Source: DTU052 sp050951725 (GTDB lineage: Bacteria; Bacillota; Syntrophomonadia; Syntrophomonadales; DTU052). Taken from it: DNA of 64,000 bases. A model generated the notes under the pieces. That model saw only the letters and a list, made by a program, of their open reading frames with translations. It was not told the DNA's origin and made no database searches. The position numbers and the translations under genes are program-made. Shown one piece after another: positions 19,051-30,622 of this stretch. The first letter of the stretch is position 1. Each line of letters starts with the position of its first letter. The stretch spans positions 744,001 to 808,000 of the forward strand of contig JBMNJO010000001.1 in assembly GCA_050951725.1 (NCBI GenBank), read 5' to 3'.

Positions 19051-20566
19051 CAGCTTGTGTGAATAACCGTGCATAAAAATACTTTTGCAAGAAGGAATAT
19101 CCCTTCAAATAGCGAATTATCCAGTATGAAGAAATTTAGAGAGTACGACCAACATCAGATAATGCTTTTTCCACCTTCTATGCATGACTGGATACCCGAT
19201 GATCATCCGGCCAAATTCATTGACGAGGTTGTGGGGACCCTCGATCTTTCGGCCATTTATGAAAGCTATACTGAGTCGAAAGGGTATCCGCCATACTCAC
19301 CGGTTATGATGGTGAAAGTCCTGTTTTACGCGGTATCAAAAGGCATACATTCCTCCAGGAAAATTGAAAAGGCACTACACGATGACATCGGTTTTCGATA
19401 TCTTTCAGCCAATCAGCAACCAGACCACTGGACTATCTCAGAGTTCCGGAGGCGACACCTCAAAGCTTTAGGAGACCTATTCGTGCAAAGTGTTGTACTG
19501 GCCGATAAAGCTGGTCTGGTTAGGTTGAACCAGATTGCTGTCGATGGAACCAAGATCAAGGCAAGCGCCTCCAAACACAGCGCCATGAGTTATGCTCGAA
19601 TGAAAAAAGAAGAAGACCGTTTGACCAAATACATCAATGACTACCTGAAAGAAGCCGACCGCATCGATCAGGAGGAAGATGCCCGTTATGGCCAAGGTAA
19701 CGGATGGTCGTTACCGGAAGAACTCTCCACTGCCGAAAAGCGGCGGGAAGCCATCCGCAAGGCTATGGCTGAACTCGAAGCAGAAGCACGTGAAAAAGCT
19801 GAGAAAGAACAAATAGCCCAAAAAGAGAAGGCTGAGAAAAAGGGCAAACAGCACAGGCCGCGCAAAACAGCCAAGGCGTCGGTTCCCAAGGACAAATCCC
19901 AGCGAAATTTCACGGATATGGAATCTCGAATTATGCGCAATTCAGATAAGGCATTCATTCAGGGTTACAATTGTCAGATTGCCGTAGACGCTGAAACCCA
20001 TATAATCGTTGCCTCTGACATCAGTAACCAAGCGGCTGATGTAACTCATCTACCACCAGTGGCCAGTCAAGCGATAGCAAACACAGGAAGAAAGATCAAG
20101 GAACTTAGTGCTGATGCCGGTTACTATAGCGAAGATAACCTGATATTCCTGGAGGAAGCCGAAATAGAGGCATTCATTCCACCCGATAAGGTTAAACACA
20201 GTGAATGGCGGGAAGCAAAGCCGCCACGCGGACGTATTCCGAAGAATGCCAACCGAAGATACTTAATGCGCAGGAAACTTAGGACTAAACATGGTCGCGC
20301 CCGTTATCGACTCAGGCAAACGTCTGTAGAACCGGTATTTGGATTTATCAAAGAACAGCTTAAATTACGCCAGTTTCTCCACCGAGGCTTAGATAAGGTG
20401 CGAAACTATTGGCGATTTACATGTGCAGTGGTCAATTTCATGAAGGTATACCGGTTGTCGTGGGCCAAGTAGACCTTCATTTTGGGCCAATTAATGTGAC
20501 ATACAGTATAGAAGACTAGAAAAAGCGTAGCTTGGATGTCTCACAATTTGTTATTCACACAAGCTG
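19051..20566 (+). mobile_element. IS1182-family element, copy B, intact
   Basis: A 1516-bp element with perfect 17-bp terminal inverted repeats CAGCTTGTGTGAATAAC, flanked by CTAG at 19047-19050 and 20567-20570. Same orientation as copy A and nearly identical to it. It seems to have inserted into the CTAG that copy A had duplicated. The right flank (20571-20602) is a spacer remnant leading into CRISPR block B. Confidence 0.95.
19126..20472 (+). CDS. IS1182-family transposase
   Basis: Intact transposase of about 448 residues from ATG 19126 (frame open from GTG 19069). DUF772 N-terminal domain, Asp in QIAVDGTKIKAS, a long charged helical region rich in Lys/Ala/Glu (about 190-265), Asp in LSADAGYYS and Glu in SVEPVFGFIKEQ. 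It acts on the 17-bp ends of its own element and is also a possible source of transposase for the broken copy A. It differs from copy A in only a few residues. Confidence 0.93.
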   Translation: MKKFREYDQHQIMLFPPSMHDWIPDDHPAKFIDEVVGTLDLSAIYESYTESKGYPPYSPVMMVKVLFYAVSKGIHSSRKIEKALHDDIGFRYLSANQQPDHWTISEFRRRHLKALGDLFVQSVVLADKAGLVRLNQIAVDGTKIKASASKHSAMSYARMKKEEDRLTKYINDYLKEADRIDQEEDARYGQGNGWSLPEELSTAEKRREAIRKAMAELEAEAREKAEKEQIAQKEKAEKKGKQHRPRKTAKASVPKDKSQRNFTDMESRIMRNSDKAFIQGYNCQIAVDAETHIIVASDISNQAADVTHLPPVASQAIANTGRKIKELSADAGYYSEDNLIFLEEAEIEAFIPPDKVKHSEWREAKPPRGRIPKNANRRYLMRRKLRTKHGRARYRLRQTSVEPVFGFIKEQLKLRQFLHRGLDKVRNYWRFTCAVVNFMKVYRLSWAK

Positions 20567-20602
20567 CTAGCGAATGCTTTAAAAACCATGGCAGGTGTTC
20601 TG

Positions 20603-23600
20603 GTTCAAATTCCTCTATGGACGATGGTAACGATCCGGGTAAACGCAATCGGGTCGTAGTCTTCAACGTTCAAATTCCTCTATGGACGATGGTAACCATT
20701 CTTGTCCACCACACCCGGAGCAGTTTTACTGCGTTCAAATTCCTCTATGGACGATGGTAACGATTGTCGGAAAGTCGATGTTAACATATCCCATCCCGTT
20801 CAAATTCCTCTATGGACGATGGTAACAAGGTCTTGGTCGAGTCATCAAGATTATTAAACCACGTTCAAATTCCTCTATGGACGATGGTAACGTGCTATGA
20901 ACTGCTGGTTCGCATGAACGAGGAAAGTTCAAATTCCTCTATGGACGATGGTAACGGTGAGGGCACGGACATACACTTCGCCATTCCACTCGTTCAAATT
21001 CCTCTATGGACGATGGTAACGCAGAACGCATGTTTAGCGGCCATAGCCAGCCATACCGGGTTCAAATTCCTCTATGGACGATGGTAACACTTAGCCAGCT
21101 TCCCCCGATAAACGGCAAACCACGTTCAAATTCCTCTATGGACGATGGTAACGGTGGGTCAAGGCCAAAAAACGAAGGAGTAAAATGGTTCAAATTCCTC
21201 TATGGACGATGGTAACTCGATCAACGGCCCAACCCCTTTCTCTTTAGTTAAGTTCAAATTCCTCTATGGACGATGGTAACGAAGAGTTCGTCTCGAGGCC
21301 CTTACTGACCAATCTGTTCAAATTCCTCTATGGACGATGGTAACGTATTGGGCGATCTATTTGTCGCTGACTACGATAAGTTCAAATTCCTCTATGGACG
21401 ATGGTAACCCAGACCTACCAGATAAAATATACTCTTATATCCCAAGTTCAAATTCCTCTATGGACGATGGTAACGTAAGATCAAGTCTCTATCTGTATTA
21501 AGTATAGCAGTTCAAATTCCTCTATGGACGATGGTAACTGCGGTTTCATTGGCCCACTTCTCGATAGTCTCCATCGTTCAAATTCCTCTATGGACGATGG
21601 TAACCGCGTATGATACCTGCACCCTATGATACCTGGCCCGGTTCAAATTCCTCTATGGACGATGGTAACCCCCTAATATTTGCCCCGTAGACAAACGAAA
21701 TAGTCAGTTCAAATTCCTCTATGGACGATGGTAACGGAAGTAACCGCTGGAAAACTAGTGCCGCCCGGCAAGTTCAAATTCCTCTATGGACGATGGTAAA
21801 CGCAGAGAGGGGGCCATTATGAAACCTTACAGCAAACGTTCAAATTCCTCTATGGACGATGGTAACTCTTAATCTACCCGGTGGCAGTGGCTTCCGTGGG
21901 GGTTCAAATTCCTCTATGGACGATGGTAACCGTACGCATAGGACGCGCTGCGGTTGTTCAGAGCGCGTTCAAATTCCTCTATGGACGATGGTAACTACCT
22001 TCGGGTACAAGCCCGGCGACCTGGTGATCGGTTCAAATTCCTCTATGGACGATGGTAACCAGAATCAATTGTCCGAGAATTATTAAATGTTTAGTTCAAA
22101 TTCCTCTATGGACGATGGTAACGGGCGCGGTGTTCCCATAGAGTGTGGCGGCATTGTGTTCAAATTCCTCTATGGACGATGGTAACATGAGCACGTGCCC
22201 ACCAATAGCATCCTTGATTAACGTTCAAATTCCTCTATGGACGATGGTAACGGTGAATGTGGGGCACTTTTAACTGTTGGTTCCACTTGGTTCAAATTCC
22301 TCTATGGACGATGGTAACCTGGCCGACCTTACCCCAGGTTTCCTTCATCGATTGTTCAAATTCCTCTATGGACGATGGTAACGGGACGTTATCTCGTCGG
22401 AACATTATTGTTTTGGTCAAGTTCAAATTCCTCTATGGACGATGGTAACTCCAGATCGGGATGATGAATATGAAATTGCTATTCCGTTCAAATTCCTCTA
22501 TGGACGATGGTAACGAAACACGCTGTGTTGAGCCAGGAATTAGCTCCTGGTTCAAATTCCTCTATGGACGATGGTAACCAGCTAGACCAGCTAAAGAACA
22601 AGGTCGCGAAGGCGAGTTCAAATTCCTCTATGGACGATGGTAACTGCTTGGTACTCATCCGGTAGTACATTTCTCTCCAGGTTCAAATTCCTCTATGGAC
22701 GATGGTAACAGTAGAGCCCGGAGAAATTGGTGTGTTCCGTTGCAAGTTCAAATTCCTCTATGGACGATGGTAACGCTCCCAGCCTGCCCAGTTGTTGGGT
22801 TGCAGTATCCGTTCAAATTCCTCTATGGACGATGGTAACTGATATTAACTGGTACGCACAAGGTGCCGTATTTAGGTTCAAATTCCTCTATGGACGATGG
22901 TAACTGGCTCGTCGTTGACAGTCATGGCATTACTGCCAAGTTCAAATTCCTCTATGGACGATGGTAACCACTTTCCAGGCCGTAAACGATAAGACCTGGC
23001 AAGTTCAAATTCCTCTATGGACGATGGTAACCATTGGCTTTGTACCAGCCTGCTATTTCTTCGGCAGGTTCAAATTCCTCTATGGACGATGGTAACATTA
23101 TTTTTTTAAATGGTAGCAAATAGAATTATTAGCGTTCAAATTCCTCTATGGACGATGGTAACTACCTACCTGTCGAGATTGAGAATCTAAGACTACAGCG
23201 TTCAAATTCCTCTATGGACGATGGTAACTTTATTGAGTTTTTGGGTGTCTCCTCCTATTTCAAGTTCAAATTCCTCTATGGACGATGGTAACCCGGTGGA
23301 CTTCATGATGGCCCGGGCTCTCTGGAGTTCAAATTCCTCTATGGACGATGGTAACGATACAAAAAACTTAATATAACAAGTTTCGTTACACAGTTCAAAT
23401 TCCTCTATGGACGATGGTAACCGGAATAGGAGCATTCCCACTATCCGCAAGCAAACAGTTCAAATTCCTCTATGGACGATGGTAACGTTCCAGCCACCCA
23501 GCCCATCTTTCTGGTTAGCGAGTTCAAATTCCTCTATGGACGATGGTAACGTTTTGACCCCGTGCTGGATGAATACGGGTATTTGTAGTTCAAATTCCTC

Positions 23601-26600
23601 TATGGACGATGGTAACTATCCGGGCGAATCTAAAATACAATAAAACGACTAGTTCAAATTCCTCTATGGACGATGGTAACGTTGATTTGATTAAGCGTCA
23701 TTAATCTAGTCTTTGGTTCAAATTCCTCTATGGACGATGGTAACTTTTTTAATCCAGTTTCGGACGGATTTAAAAACTTCGTTCAAATTCCTCTATGGAC
23801 GATGGTAACGTCTGCCTGAATTCGTTGCCCCATTTTATGATTATAGTTCAAATTCCTCTATGGACGATGGTAACCGCTTCGCCCAGTGCCAATCTTTCCA
23901 GACGTTGACCGAGTTCAAATTCCTCTATGGACGATGGTAACATGGTTATTTTTATCCGGTGTTCCATCTTCTTTAAGTTCAAATTCCTCTATGGACGATG
24001 GTAACCCCGTTTAATGTCAACGGTAACAGAGGTGTTGCCTGGTTCAAATTCCTCTATGGACGATGGTAACTTGTGTAAAATCAAATTCAAATGCTTTGGG
24101 GATTTCAAGTTCAAATTCCTCTATGGACGATGGTAACGCCACGATAATCTTACCAACCCCTGCCAACACTAAGTTCAAATTCCTCTATGGACGATGGTAA
24201 CACATCAAGCGAATCGTTACCAGCTTAGGACAGGAAAGTTCAAATTCCTCTATGGACGATGGTAACTGGTCTGATGTTTGACTATTTCTTATTTCACTAT
24301 CCGGTTCAAATTCCTCTATGGACGATGGTAACACCCCCGCTGACGTTGTGGTTGATGCTACTTCCAAGTTCAAATTCCTCTATGGACGATGGTAACGATC
24401 TACCCGGCGCATGTGCAGCCACGCCGGAGTAGGTTCAAATTCCTCTATGGACGATGGTAACTAGCCATGTTGTGTTCGTTGACAAGCCAATCAAAACGTT
24501 CAAATTCCTCTATGGACGATGGTAACTCAAACAGCCGCTTGTAAAAGGTTTCAAAACTGCGCGTTCAAATTCCTCTATGGACGATGGTAACGGTAGATAC
24601 TTTGCCGGAAGAGGGGGATCTCAATGCGTTCAAATTCCTCTATGGACGATGGTAACGGTCATACCTATTCTATAGGCCATTTTGGTAACATGTTCAAATT
24701 CCTCTATGGACGATGGTAACCTGCCCCTGACCACATAGCAGAGCTTATCCCGGCTGGTTCAAATTCCTCTATGGACGATGGTAACACTTAAACGCCCGTT
24801 TTGCGTAAGTCTTTTACCCTAGTTCAAATTCCTCTATGGACGATGGTAACGTCAAGGATGCCGATGTAGTTATTGTGCTTCTCCCGTTCAAATTCCTCTA
24901 TGGACGATGGTAACACGGGCAAACAGGGGCCATAGCACCACCAACAACGCGTTCAAATTCCTCTATGGACGATGGTAACCTGACTTAGTCGGCGACCTAA
25001 TATCAATGCAGGAGAGTTCAAATTCCTCTATGGACGATGGTAACCGGTTTTTTATGGGGTGATAAATTGCTTTATATATTGTTCAAATTCCTCTATGGAC
25101 GATGGTAACGATGTTTAAATATTGTTGGGTGTGGAAGAAAACAAGGTTCAAATTCCTCTATGGACGATGGTAACATTTTGACCCCGTGCTGGATGAATAC
25201 GGGTATTTGTAGTTCAAATTCCTCTATGGACGATGGTAACGGGCTGAGGCTGGATGCCGGTATAAGTTGTAATGGGTTCAAATTCCTCTATGGACGATGG
25301 TAACCGTCGATGCTGTTAGCACAGGCGATATCGATGTAAGTTCAAATTCCTCTATGGACGATGGTAACGGCCTGGTTGCCATAGGAGTCTCGCTCTATAA
25401 AAACGTTCAAATTCCTCTATGGACGATGGTAACGGTGCGAACGAACCCAACACCACTTTGGTATTCGCGTTCAAATTCCTCTATGGACGATGGTAACCCG
25501 GATAATTCCCCCCTACCCGCAGACTTTCTACTTCGTTCAAATTCCTCTATGGACGATGGTAACGAGTATGGCTGTCGTGAAAAACCTGATGGTCCGCAGG
25601 TTCAAATTCCTCTATGGACGATGGTAACGGGAATTTAGTAGCTTTCAAAGACCTGGACAGTTACGTTCAAATTCCTCTATGGACGATGGTAACAAGCTCG
25701 CTAAGGATACTAACTACACTGTAAGCGGGTTCAAATTCCTCTATGGACGATGGTAACGCCAAGATGGAAGAAGTGAAGGAACTCGACAATAAAGTTCAAA
25801 TTCCTCTATGGACGATGGTAACGGAACGGCATAGTCTACAAAAAGGACACGTTTGACGAGTTCAAATTCCTCTATGGACGATGGTAACTCGGGGATCCTA
25901 ACGTTTATGCTGACGGTATTTCTGCGTTCAAATTCCTCTATGGACGATGGTAACTCAACATTTTCACGGTTTATTATCCAGATATCAGCCGTTCAAATTC
26001 CTCTATGGACGATGGTAACACGTCGCACCTCAGATATGCCAGACGTTTGGTGCCGAGTTCAAATTCCTCTATGGACGATGGTAACGGGGCAGGGGTTATA
26101 CATTCGGGCCAGAAACAACTCGTTCAAATTCCTCTATGGACGATGGTAACTGATGGATGCTCAAAAACTGCGCGACCTGCAAGCCTGTTCAAATTCCTCT
26201 ATGGACGATGGTAACTTTTGGGGGGAGGTTAATAAATGTTTGGAGCCGCTAGTTCAAATTCCTCTATGGACGATGGTAACGTGCTGTAATGGACGCCCAT
26301 CTTCTTCGCTAACTCTGTTCAAATTCCTCTATGGACGATGGTAACTCTTCAAGTACCTGTTTTGCGACTGGCCCCCATTTCGTTCAAATTCCTCTATGGA
26401 CGATGGTAACGTTTTGTCCCCCTTTTTATTTTTGATTTTAAAATGAGTTCAAATTCCTCTATGGACGATGGTAACGCGGACAGGGACGTAAGTACGGTCG
26501 TCTTTAACGTAGTTCAAATTCCTCTATGGACGATGGTAACGTGATACTGGAAGACTCCTCTGTAATTTTGCATTCTCGTTCAAATTCCTCTATGGACGAT

Positions 26601-26606
26601 GGTAAC
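20603..26606 (-). CRISPR. CRISPR block B (93 repeats)
   Basis: The longest uninterrupted block: by hand count 93 repeats from 20603-20631 to 26578-26606, period about 65 bp, same 29-bp repeat as block A. One repeat (21772-21800) ends GGTAAA instead of GGTAAC. Two far-apart spacers, 23551-23587 and 25175-25211, are the same except for the first plus-strand base. The left edge is a spacer fragment at the IS1182 junction. At the right edge the last six bases of the final repeat, GGTAAC, are the target duplication of the next transposon. Many short ORFs across the block are translations of the repeat and not genes. Confidence 0.98.
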
Positions 26607-26757
26607 TGTTAATGCCAATCCAAGCTGACCGAAAGCTGATGGAATTGCCTGACCGAGAGTTGCCGGATATAATGACCATAGCTTAAGAAAGGAAAAGACG
26701 TCCCTGTTTGTTGTGCTAATGCGCCACAATAGCACCAAGGACGTCCCACCTAAAAGC

Positions 26758-27307
26758 ATGGTCATTGTATCAGATTATGAGCTAATAGAAAACCCCGAAA
26801 AGGGTGTTTTTCGTTAGGAGCGAGGAACAGAATTCTTGCCCATGTTGTAATGGACGGTTGAAAGTGATCGGCAGTAGAAAGCGAATCTGTATTAATGATA
26901 AGGGGCAAAAAATGTGCCTGGTCATCCGCAGATTGCGATGCATTGAGTGCAGACGCATTCATCACGAGCTCCCCGACAAACTTGTTCCATACAAGCGCCA
27001 CGTCAGTGAGAGTATTGAAGCAGTGGTAACCGGAGAGCCAGGACTAAGCATACCGGCTGATGAAGCAACCCTAGGCCGCTGGCGATACTGGTTTAACAAC
27101 CTGGCTGATTACTTTCAAGGCTGCCTGGAATCAATCAAGATCAGATATGGCAATGAATCTGTGAACGATGCATCCCTACTTCCAAAGTCCAAGCTCCAGA
27201 GAATATGGCATCATGTTGGAGATGCCCCGGGATGGCTGGCGAGAATTGTCCGACCGATAGCAAATTTAAATCTTTGGCCACATACCCGTTTGGCATTCTG
27301 TCCGTAA
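26758..27307 (+). pseudogene. DUF6431 zinc-finger protein of the transposon, with apparent frameshift
   Basis: A protein of about 180 residues. ATG 26758 begins MVIVSDYELIENPEKGV and runs into a stop at 26815. The rest, VRSEEQNSCPCCNGRLKV onward to 27307, is in another frame. Removing one T from the TTTTT run at 26807-26811 joins them as ...PEKGVFVRSEEQ. The body has CPCC and CIEC pairs (a zinc ribbon), RRLRCIECRRIHHELPD, and later a helix-turn-helix-like PADEATLGRWRYWF. It is a DUF6431 protein, which I know as a companion of DDE transposase/AAA pairs; its role is not established. The frameshift could be real, programmed, or a sequencing error in a homopolymer. Confidence 0.7.
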
Positions 27308-27356
27308 TGGATATGGGATAGACTCATGCTGAAACCTGACAAAGGAGGAAATCAGC

Positions 27357-28496
27357 ATGAAGGACCAAAAGAAAGCCGAGGAAATTGCTGCCCAGCGGAT
27401 GCAACTGTTATCTCCACTTCTGGCCGAGGGTTTAGATAATGCCCATGCCCGACAGATTAAAGCCAGGATATGTGAAGAATCCGGGATATCAGAACGAACC
27501 TTGCGCCGTTATCTAACCCAATATCGAAGAGAAGGTTTTTCCGGACTAAAGCCGAACGGCAAGAGAGGTTACCGGATCAGTGAAGCCATCCCACCAGAAA
27601 TTCTTGAACAAGCCATCCTGTTACGCAGGCAGGTACCGAGCCGCAGCATATCTCAGATAATTCAGATCCTGGAGTGGGAAGGGTTAGCCGAGCCCGGGCA
27701 AATCAAGCGAAGTACCCTGCAGGAAAAACTAGCGGAGCGTGGGTACAGTGCCCGACATATGAAGCTTTACGCTGAAAGCGGCACCGCTGCCCGTCGTTAT
27801 CAAAAGAAATATCGCAATCAATTATGGCATTCGGATATCAAATATGGCCCATACCTGCCTATTGGCCAGGATGGACGTAAGAAACAAGTTTACTTGGTAA
27901 TCTTCATCGATGACGCTACACGGCTTATCCTGCATGGACAGTTCTATCCCATGCTCGATCAAATCATTGTAGAAGACGCGTTCCGGCAGGCAGTTCTGAA
28001 ATACGGAGTGCCCGAAAAAGTATACTTTGATAACGGCAGTCAATACCGGACTAAATGGATGGTTAGAGCTTGTTCTAAAATGGGTATTCGCTTACTCTAT
28101 GCCAAGCCCTATTCTCCTGAATCGACCGGAAAACCGGAGAGATTCAATAGATTGGTAGATTCGTTCCTGGCAGAGGTATCATTGGAGAAACCGCAAACCT
28201 TGGATAACTTGAATCAACTGTTTGCAGTGTGGCTGGAGGAATGTTATCAGCATAAACCACACACTGGATTGGGCGGGAACATTACTCCCTCCGCTGCTTA
28301 TCAGAGTGACAAACATCCCTTGAAATACATAGACCCCGAAACACTGGCTAGCGCCTTTATGCATTGCGAAGAACGAAAAGTGGACAAATCAGGCTGCATA
28401 AGCTTCGGAGGGCACAAGTATGAAGTCGGACTCACCTTTATCGGGTGCAAAGTAAGTGTTATTTATGACCCGGCTGATACCAGCGAATTAACCATT
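27357..28496 (+). pseudogene. Mu/IS481-like DDE transposase, main fragment (disrupted)
   Basis: 380 codons from ATG 27357, with AAAGGAGG just upstream. An HTH region (ICEESGISERTLRRYLTQY) is followed by an rve core with Asp in LWHSDIKYGP, Asp in VYFDNGSQYR and Glu in STGKPERFNR, then the start of a Mu-type C-terminal beta domain (FGGHKYEVGLTFIGCKVSV). An IS inserted after codons ACC ATT. The gene resumes in frame at 30407 (EYEGHEPF...). Rejoined, the protein would have 451 residues. The truncated product keeps all three catalytic residues but loses the C-terminus that normally contacts the ATPase. Confidence 0.85.
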
Positions 28497-30400
28497 GATT
28501 CCACTGCAAAAACAGGTTGTTTAACCCCTATGGGGGTTTTCAATAGTAAAAATTGTCTTGAGCAGATAGCTCAAAAAGTTCTTTTTCAACTGAAGATCGC
28601 TAATTTAGACCTCCATTACTATGGTTTTGTGTTCGTTAACCTAAATTTGGGCATAATATCCCTGCTTTTGGCCTTTTCGGCTTCCTTAGCTTGCCCAGAG
28701 CCATCCGGGAAAACTGCTTAATATTTCGGGCTATAATTTTGTAAGCAGTGACCAAGTAAGTTTTTAGCACGCCACGTGTGTAAAGGTTATTCAGATCTTC
28801 CCCTCTTTTTAGAGCGGAGTTGGTTGCTTCGATTCCAGCACGATAACTGGTGTTTTCACGTCTGACCGCAATATTGTGTATTTGATCTCTAACCCGGTCA
28901 GCCTGGATGGTTTTTAAACTAACCCGTAATATCCGGTCTTTCTTCTGGGTCTTTACTGGACATATATCAAAATTCGGGCATCCTTGGCAATCCTCGTGTT
29001 TGAAGTGGCAACTGCTAGTCTTGGAACCGGGATTGAAATCGCTTCTAAATGGGATCTTGCCCTGGGGACAACTGATTATTTTCATATCATCATCAAACTT
29101 AAAACTGGTTGTGGAAAGTTTATCTGATGGAGCCTTACGTCCGGTCATATCTGTATAGTGTAGGTTAACCTCTAGCTCATCTGCCATTTCTATGACCTCT
29201 TGGCCGTAGTAACCTCCATCTAAGTAGATGTCCTTTACATCCGTCCTTTGTTTGATGATGGGTATGCGCTCCTTAGCCATCTCTACATCGCTGATGTTAT
29301 TGGGTTGTACTGAAAAGTCGGTAATCACCTGAATCGGGTTTTCTTTGCTACTGGTTTCGCTCACGTTTAAAACGTAGCCGCTATGGTTCTTACCCGCTTT
29401 GTTACGGAAGGTAGCGTCACTATCATAAGCTGATTGCAGGGAACCGCTTTCAATTTCACTACTGGGCTTGGCGAGCCATATTCCCTTAGATTCATCGAAG
29501 GCAGCCTGTTCGCCTAGAAAACGCTTAAGCAGAACCATTTCTCGTTTTGAAGCAAGGTTACGATCCTTATTTGCCAAGTTATCTACCTCTTGCATGAGGT
29601 TAAGGACTTTCTGGAACCTGCTTTCCAGTTCCTGATTTCTAGTTCTGTATAGTAAATCAGTTCTGAAGCTATCTCTTAACACTTGTTTGAGATTATCGGA
29701 AAGCATGTTAGAAGCAATGCCTCTTACCGCTTGAACCAATACATCCAGGGCTAACGAGAGTCTACCGGCTTTCTTGATATTGGGAGAAATCAAGGTAGAA
29801 TCCATACGCTGGTCATCGGTTTTTATCCCGGCTTGTTCGATAAAATTCTTGGTTAGGATTTCAAACTGTTGGAAAATCACTTCATCTTGCTCGGGATACT
29901 CTAATATGTGCCTATAAACTCTTTCTCTGAATTCGTAAAGGGTACGTTCAGCCAGGTAAACCTCACCCAGGTTTCTTATACCTAGGGCATAATTGACCTG
30001 GAAGTTAAAGTAGAACTGCTCGATTAATTCTTGATCAGTATAACCAAACATGTTTTTGATAATCTCTAATGACATCAGTATATTAACTGGAACATTGGGT
30101 CTGCCGGTATCAAGACAATACATGGGGGCAAACAGATCTTCGTTGATTTTACAAAAAACATGTTCATAGAAAACTGGTGCCCAGGTTTTGTTTAGTAGTT
30201 TGGCTACACTTGGTCTCATGGACTGGTAATGGCTAAAAAGTTCATCTTGATAGTGACTATCGTTTTTACGGAACATACTGCAAAACCACCCTAAAGTTAG
30301 TTTATCTTTTATTTGCTTTAAATATCTAACTATTACTTCGATATTCACAGTGGTTTATCCTGCTGTTTTACAATATTTTTGGGGTTTTTGCAGTGGAATC
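28497..30400 (-). mobile_element. IS1182/DUF772-type IS inside the Mu/Tn7-like transposon
   Basis: A 1.9-kb element with inverted repeats GATTCCACTGCAAAAAC at the left (28497) and its inverse ending at 30400. It is flanked by ACCATT duplications (28491-28496 and 30401-30406); up to 8 bp match if GA is counted with the target. It carries one minus-strand transposase gene and broke the host transposase gene without losing any of it. Confidence 0.9.
28636..30276 (-). CDS. Transposase, IS1182-like (DUF772 + DDE)
   Basis: About 546 residues from ATG 30276, which follows an AGGGTGG site; the frame is open to GTG 30348. N-terminal DUF772 region (GRPNVPVNILMSLEIIKNMFG, in part), catalytic Asp in RMDSTLISPNIK, the second Asp in KDIYLDGGYYGQEV, a Cys-rich insertion (CHFKHEDCQGCPNFDICP) and the Glu region YRAGIEATNSALKRG. 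Such Cys inserts are common in IS1182 relatives. It differs clearly from the IS1182 pair at 13.5-20.5 kb. Intact and presumably active. Confidence 0.88.
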   Translation of the reverse strand: MFRKNDSHYQDELFSHYQSMRPSVAKLLNKTWAPVFYEHVFCKINEDLFAPMYCLDTGRPNVPVNILMSLEIIKNMFGYTDQELIEQFYFNFQVNYALGIRNLGEVYLAERTLYEFRERVYRHILEYPEQDEVIFQQFEILTKNFIEQAGIKTDDQRMDSTLISPNIKKAGRLSLALDVLVQAVRGIASNMLSDNLKQVLRDSFRTDLLYRTRNQELESRFQKVLNLMQEVDNLANKDRNLASKREMVLLKRFLGEQAAFDESKGIWLAKPSSEIESGSLQSAYDSDATFRNKAGKNHSGYVLNVSETSSKENPIQVITDFSVQPNNISDVEMAKERIPIIKQRTDVKDIYLDGGYYGQEVIEMADELEVNLHYTDMTGRKAPSDKLSTTSFKFDDDMKIISCPQGKIPFRSDFNPGSKTSSCHFKHEDCQGCPNFDICPVKTQKKDRILRVSLKTIQADRVRDQIHNIAVRRENTSYRAGIEATNSALKRGEDLNNLYTRGVLKTYLVTAYKIIARNIKQFSRMALGKLRKPKRPKAGILCPNLG

Positions 30401-30622
30401 ACCATTGAATACGAAGGCCATGAACCCTTCAGGGTGCGCCAAATAGTGATTGGAGAGCACAGCGGAAAAAGACCCCGGCTGCCAGAGCATTTGCTGCCGG
30501 AACCAGCAGATTCATCACGGTTACTAAGTGCCGCAGCCAAAAAGAATTATGAGCGTAAGAAATCTCCCATCCCGGTCGTCTCCTACCGGAAAGTTCGGAA
30601 GGAGGGCGAAGATAATGTTTGA
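30401..30622 (+). pseudogene. Mu/IS481-like DDE transposase, C-terminal fragment
   Basis: In-frame continuation of 27357-28496 after the duplicated ACCATT: EYEGHEPFRVRQIVIGEHSG onward, a basic tail ending VRKEGEDNV. In Mu-like transposases the tail contacts the AAA+ partner. Its stop overlaps the ATPase start by 8 bp, the coupling expected for such pairs. Confidence 0.8.
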
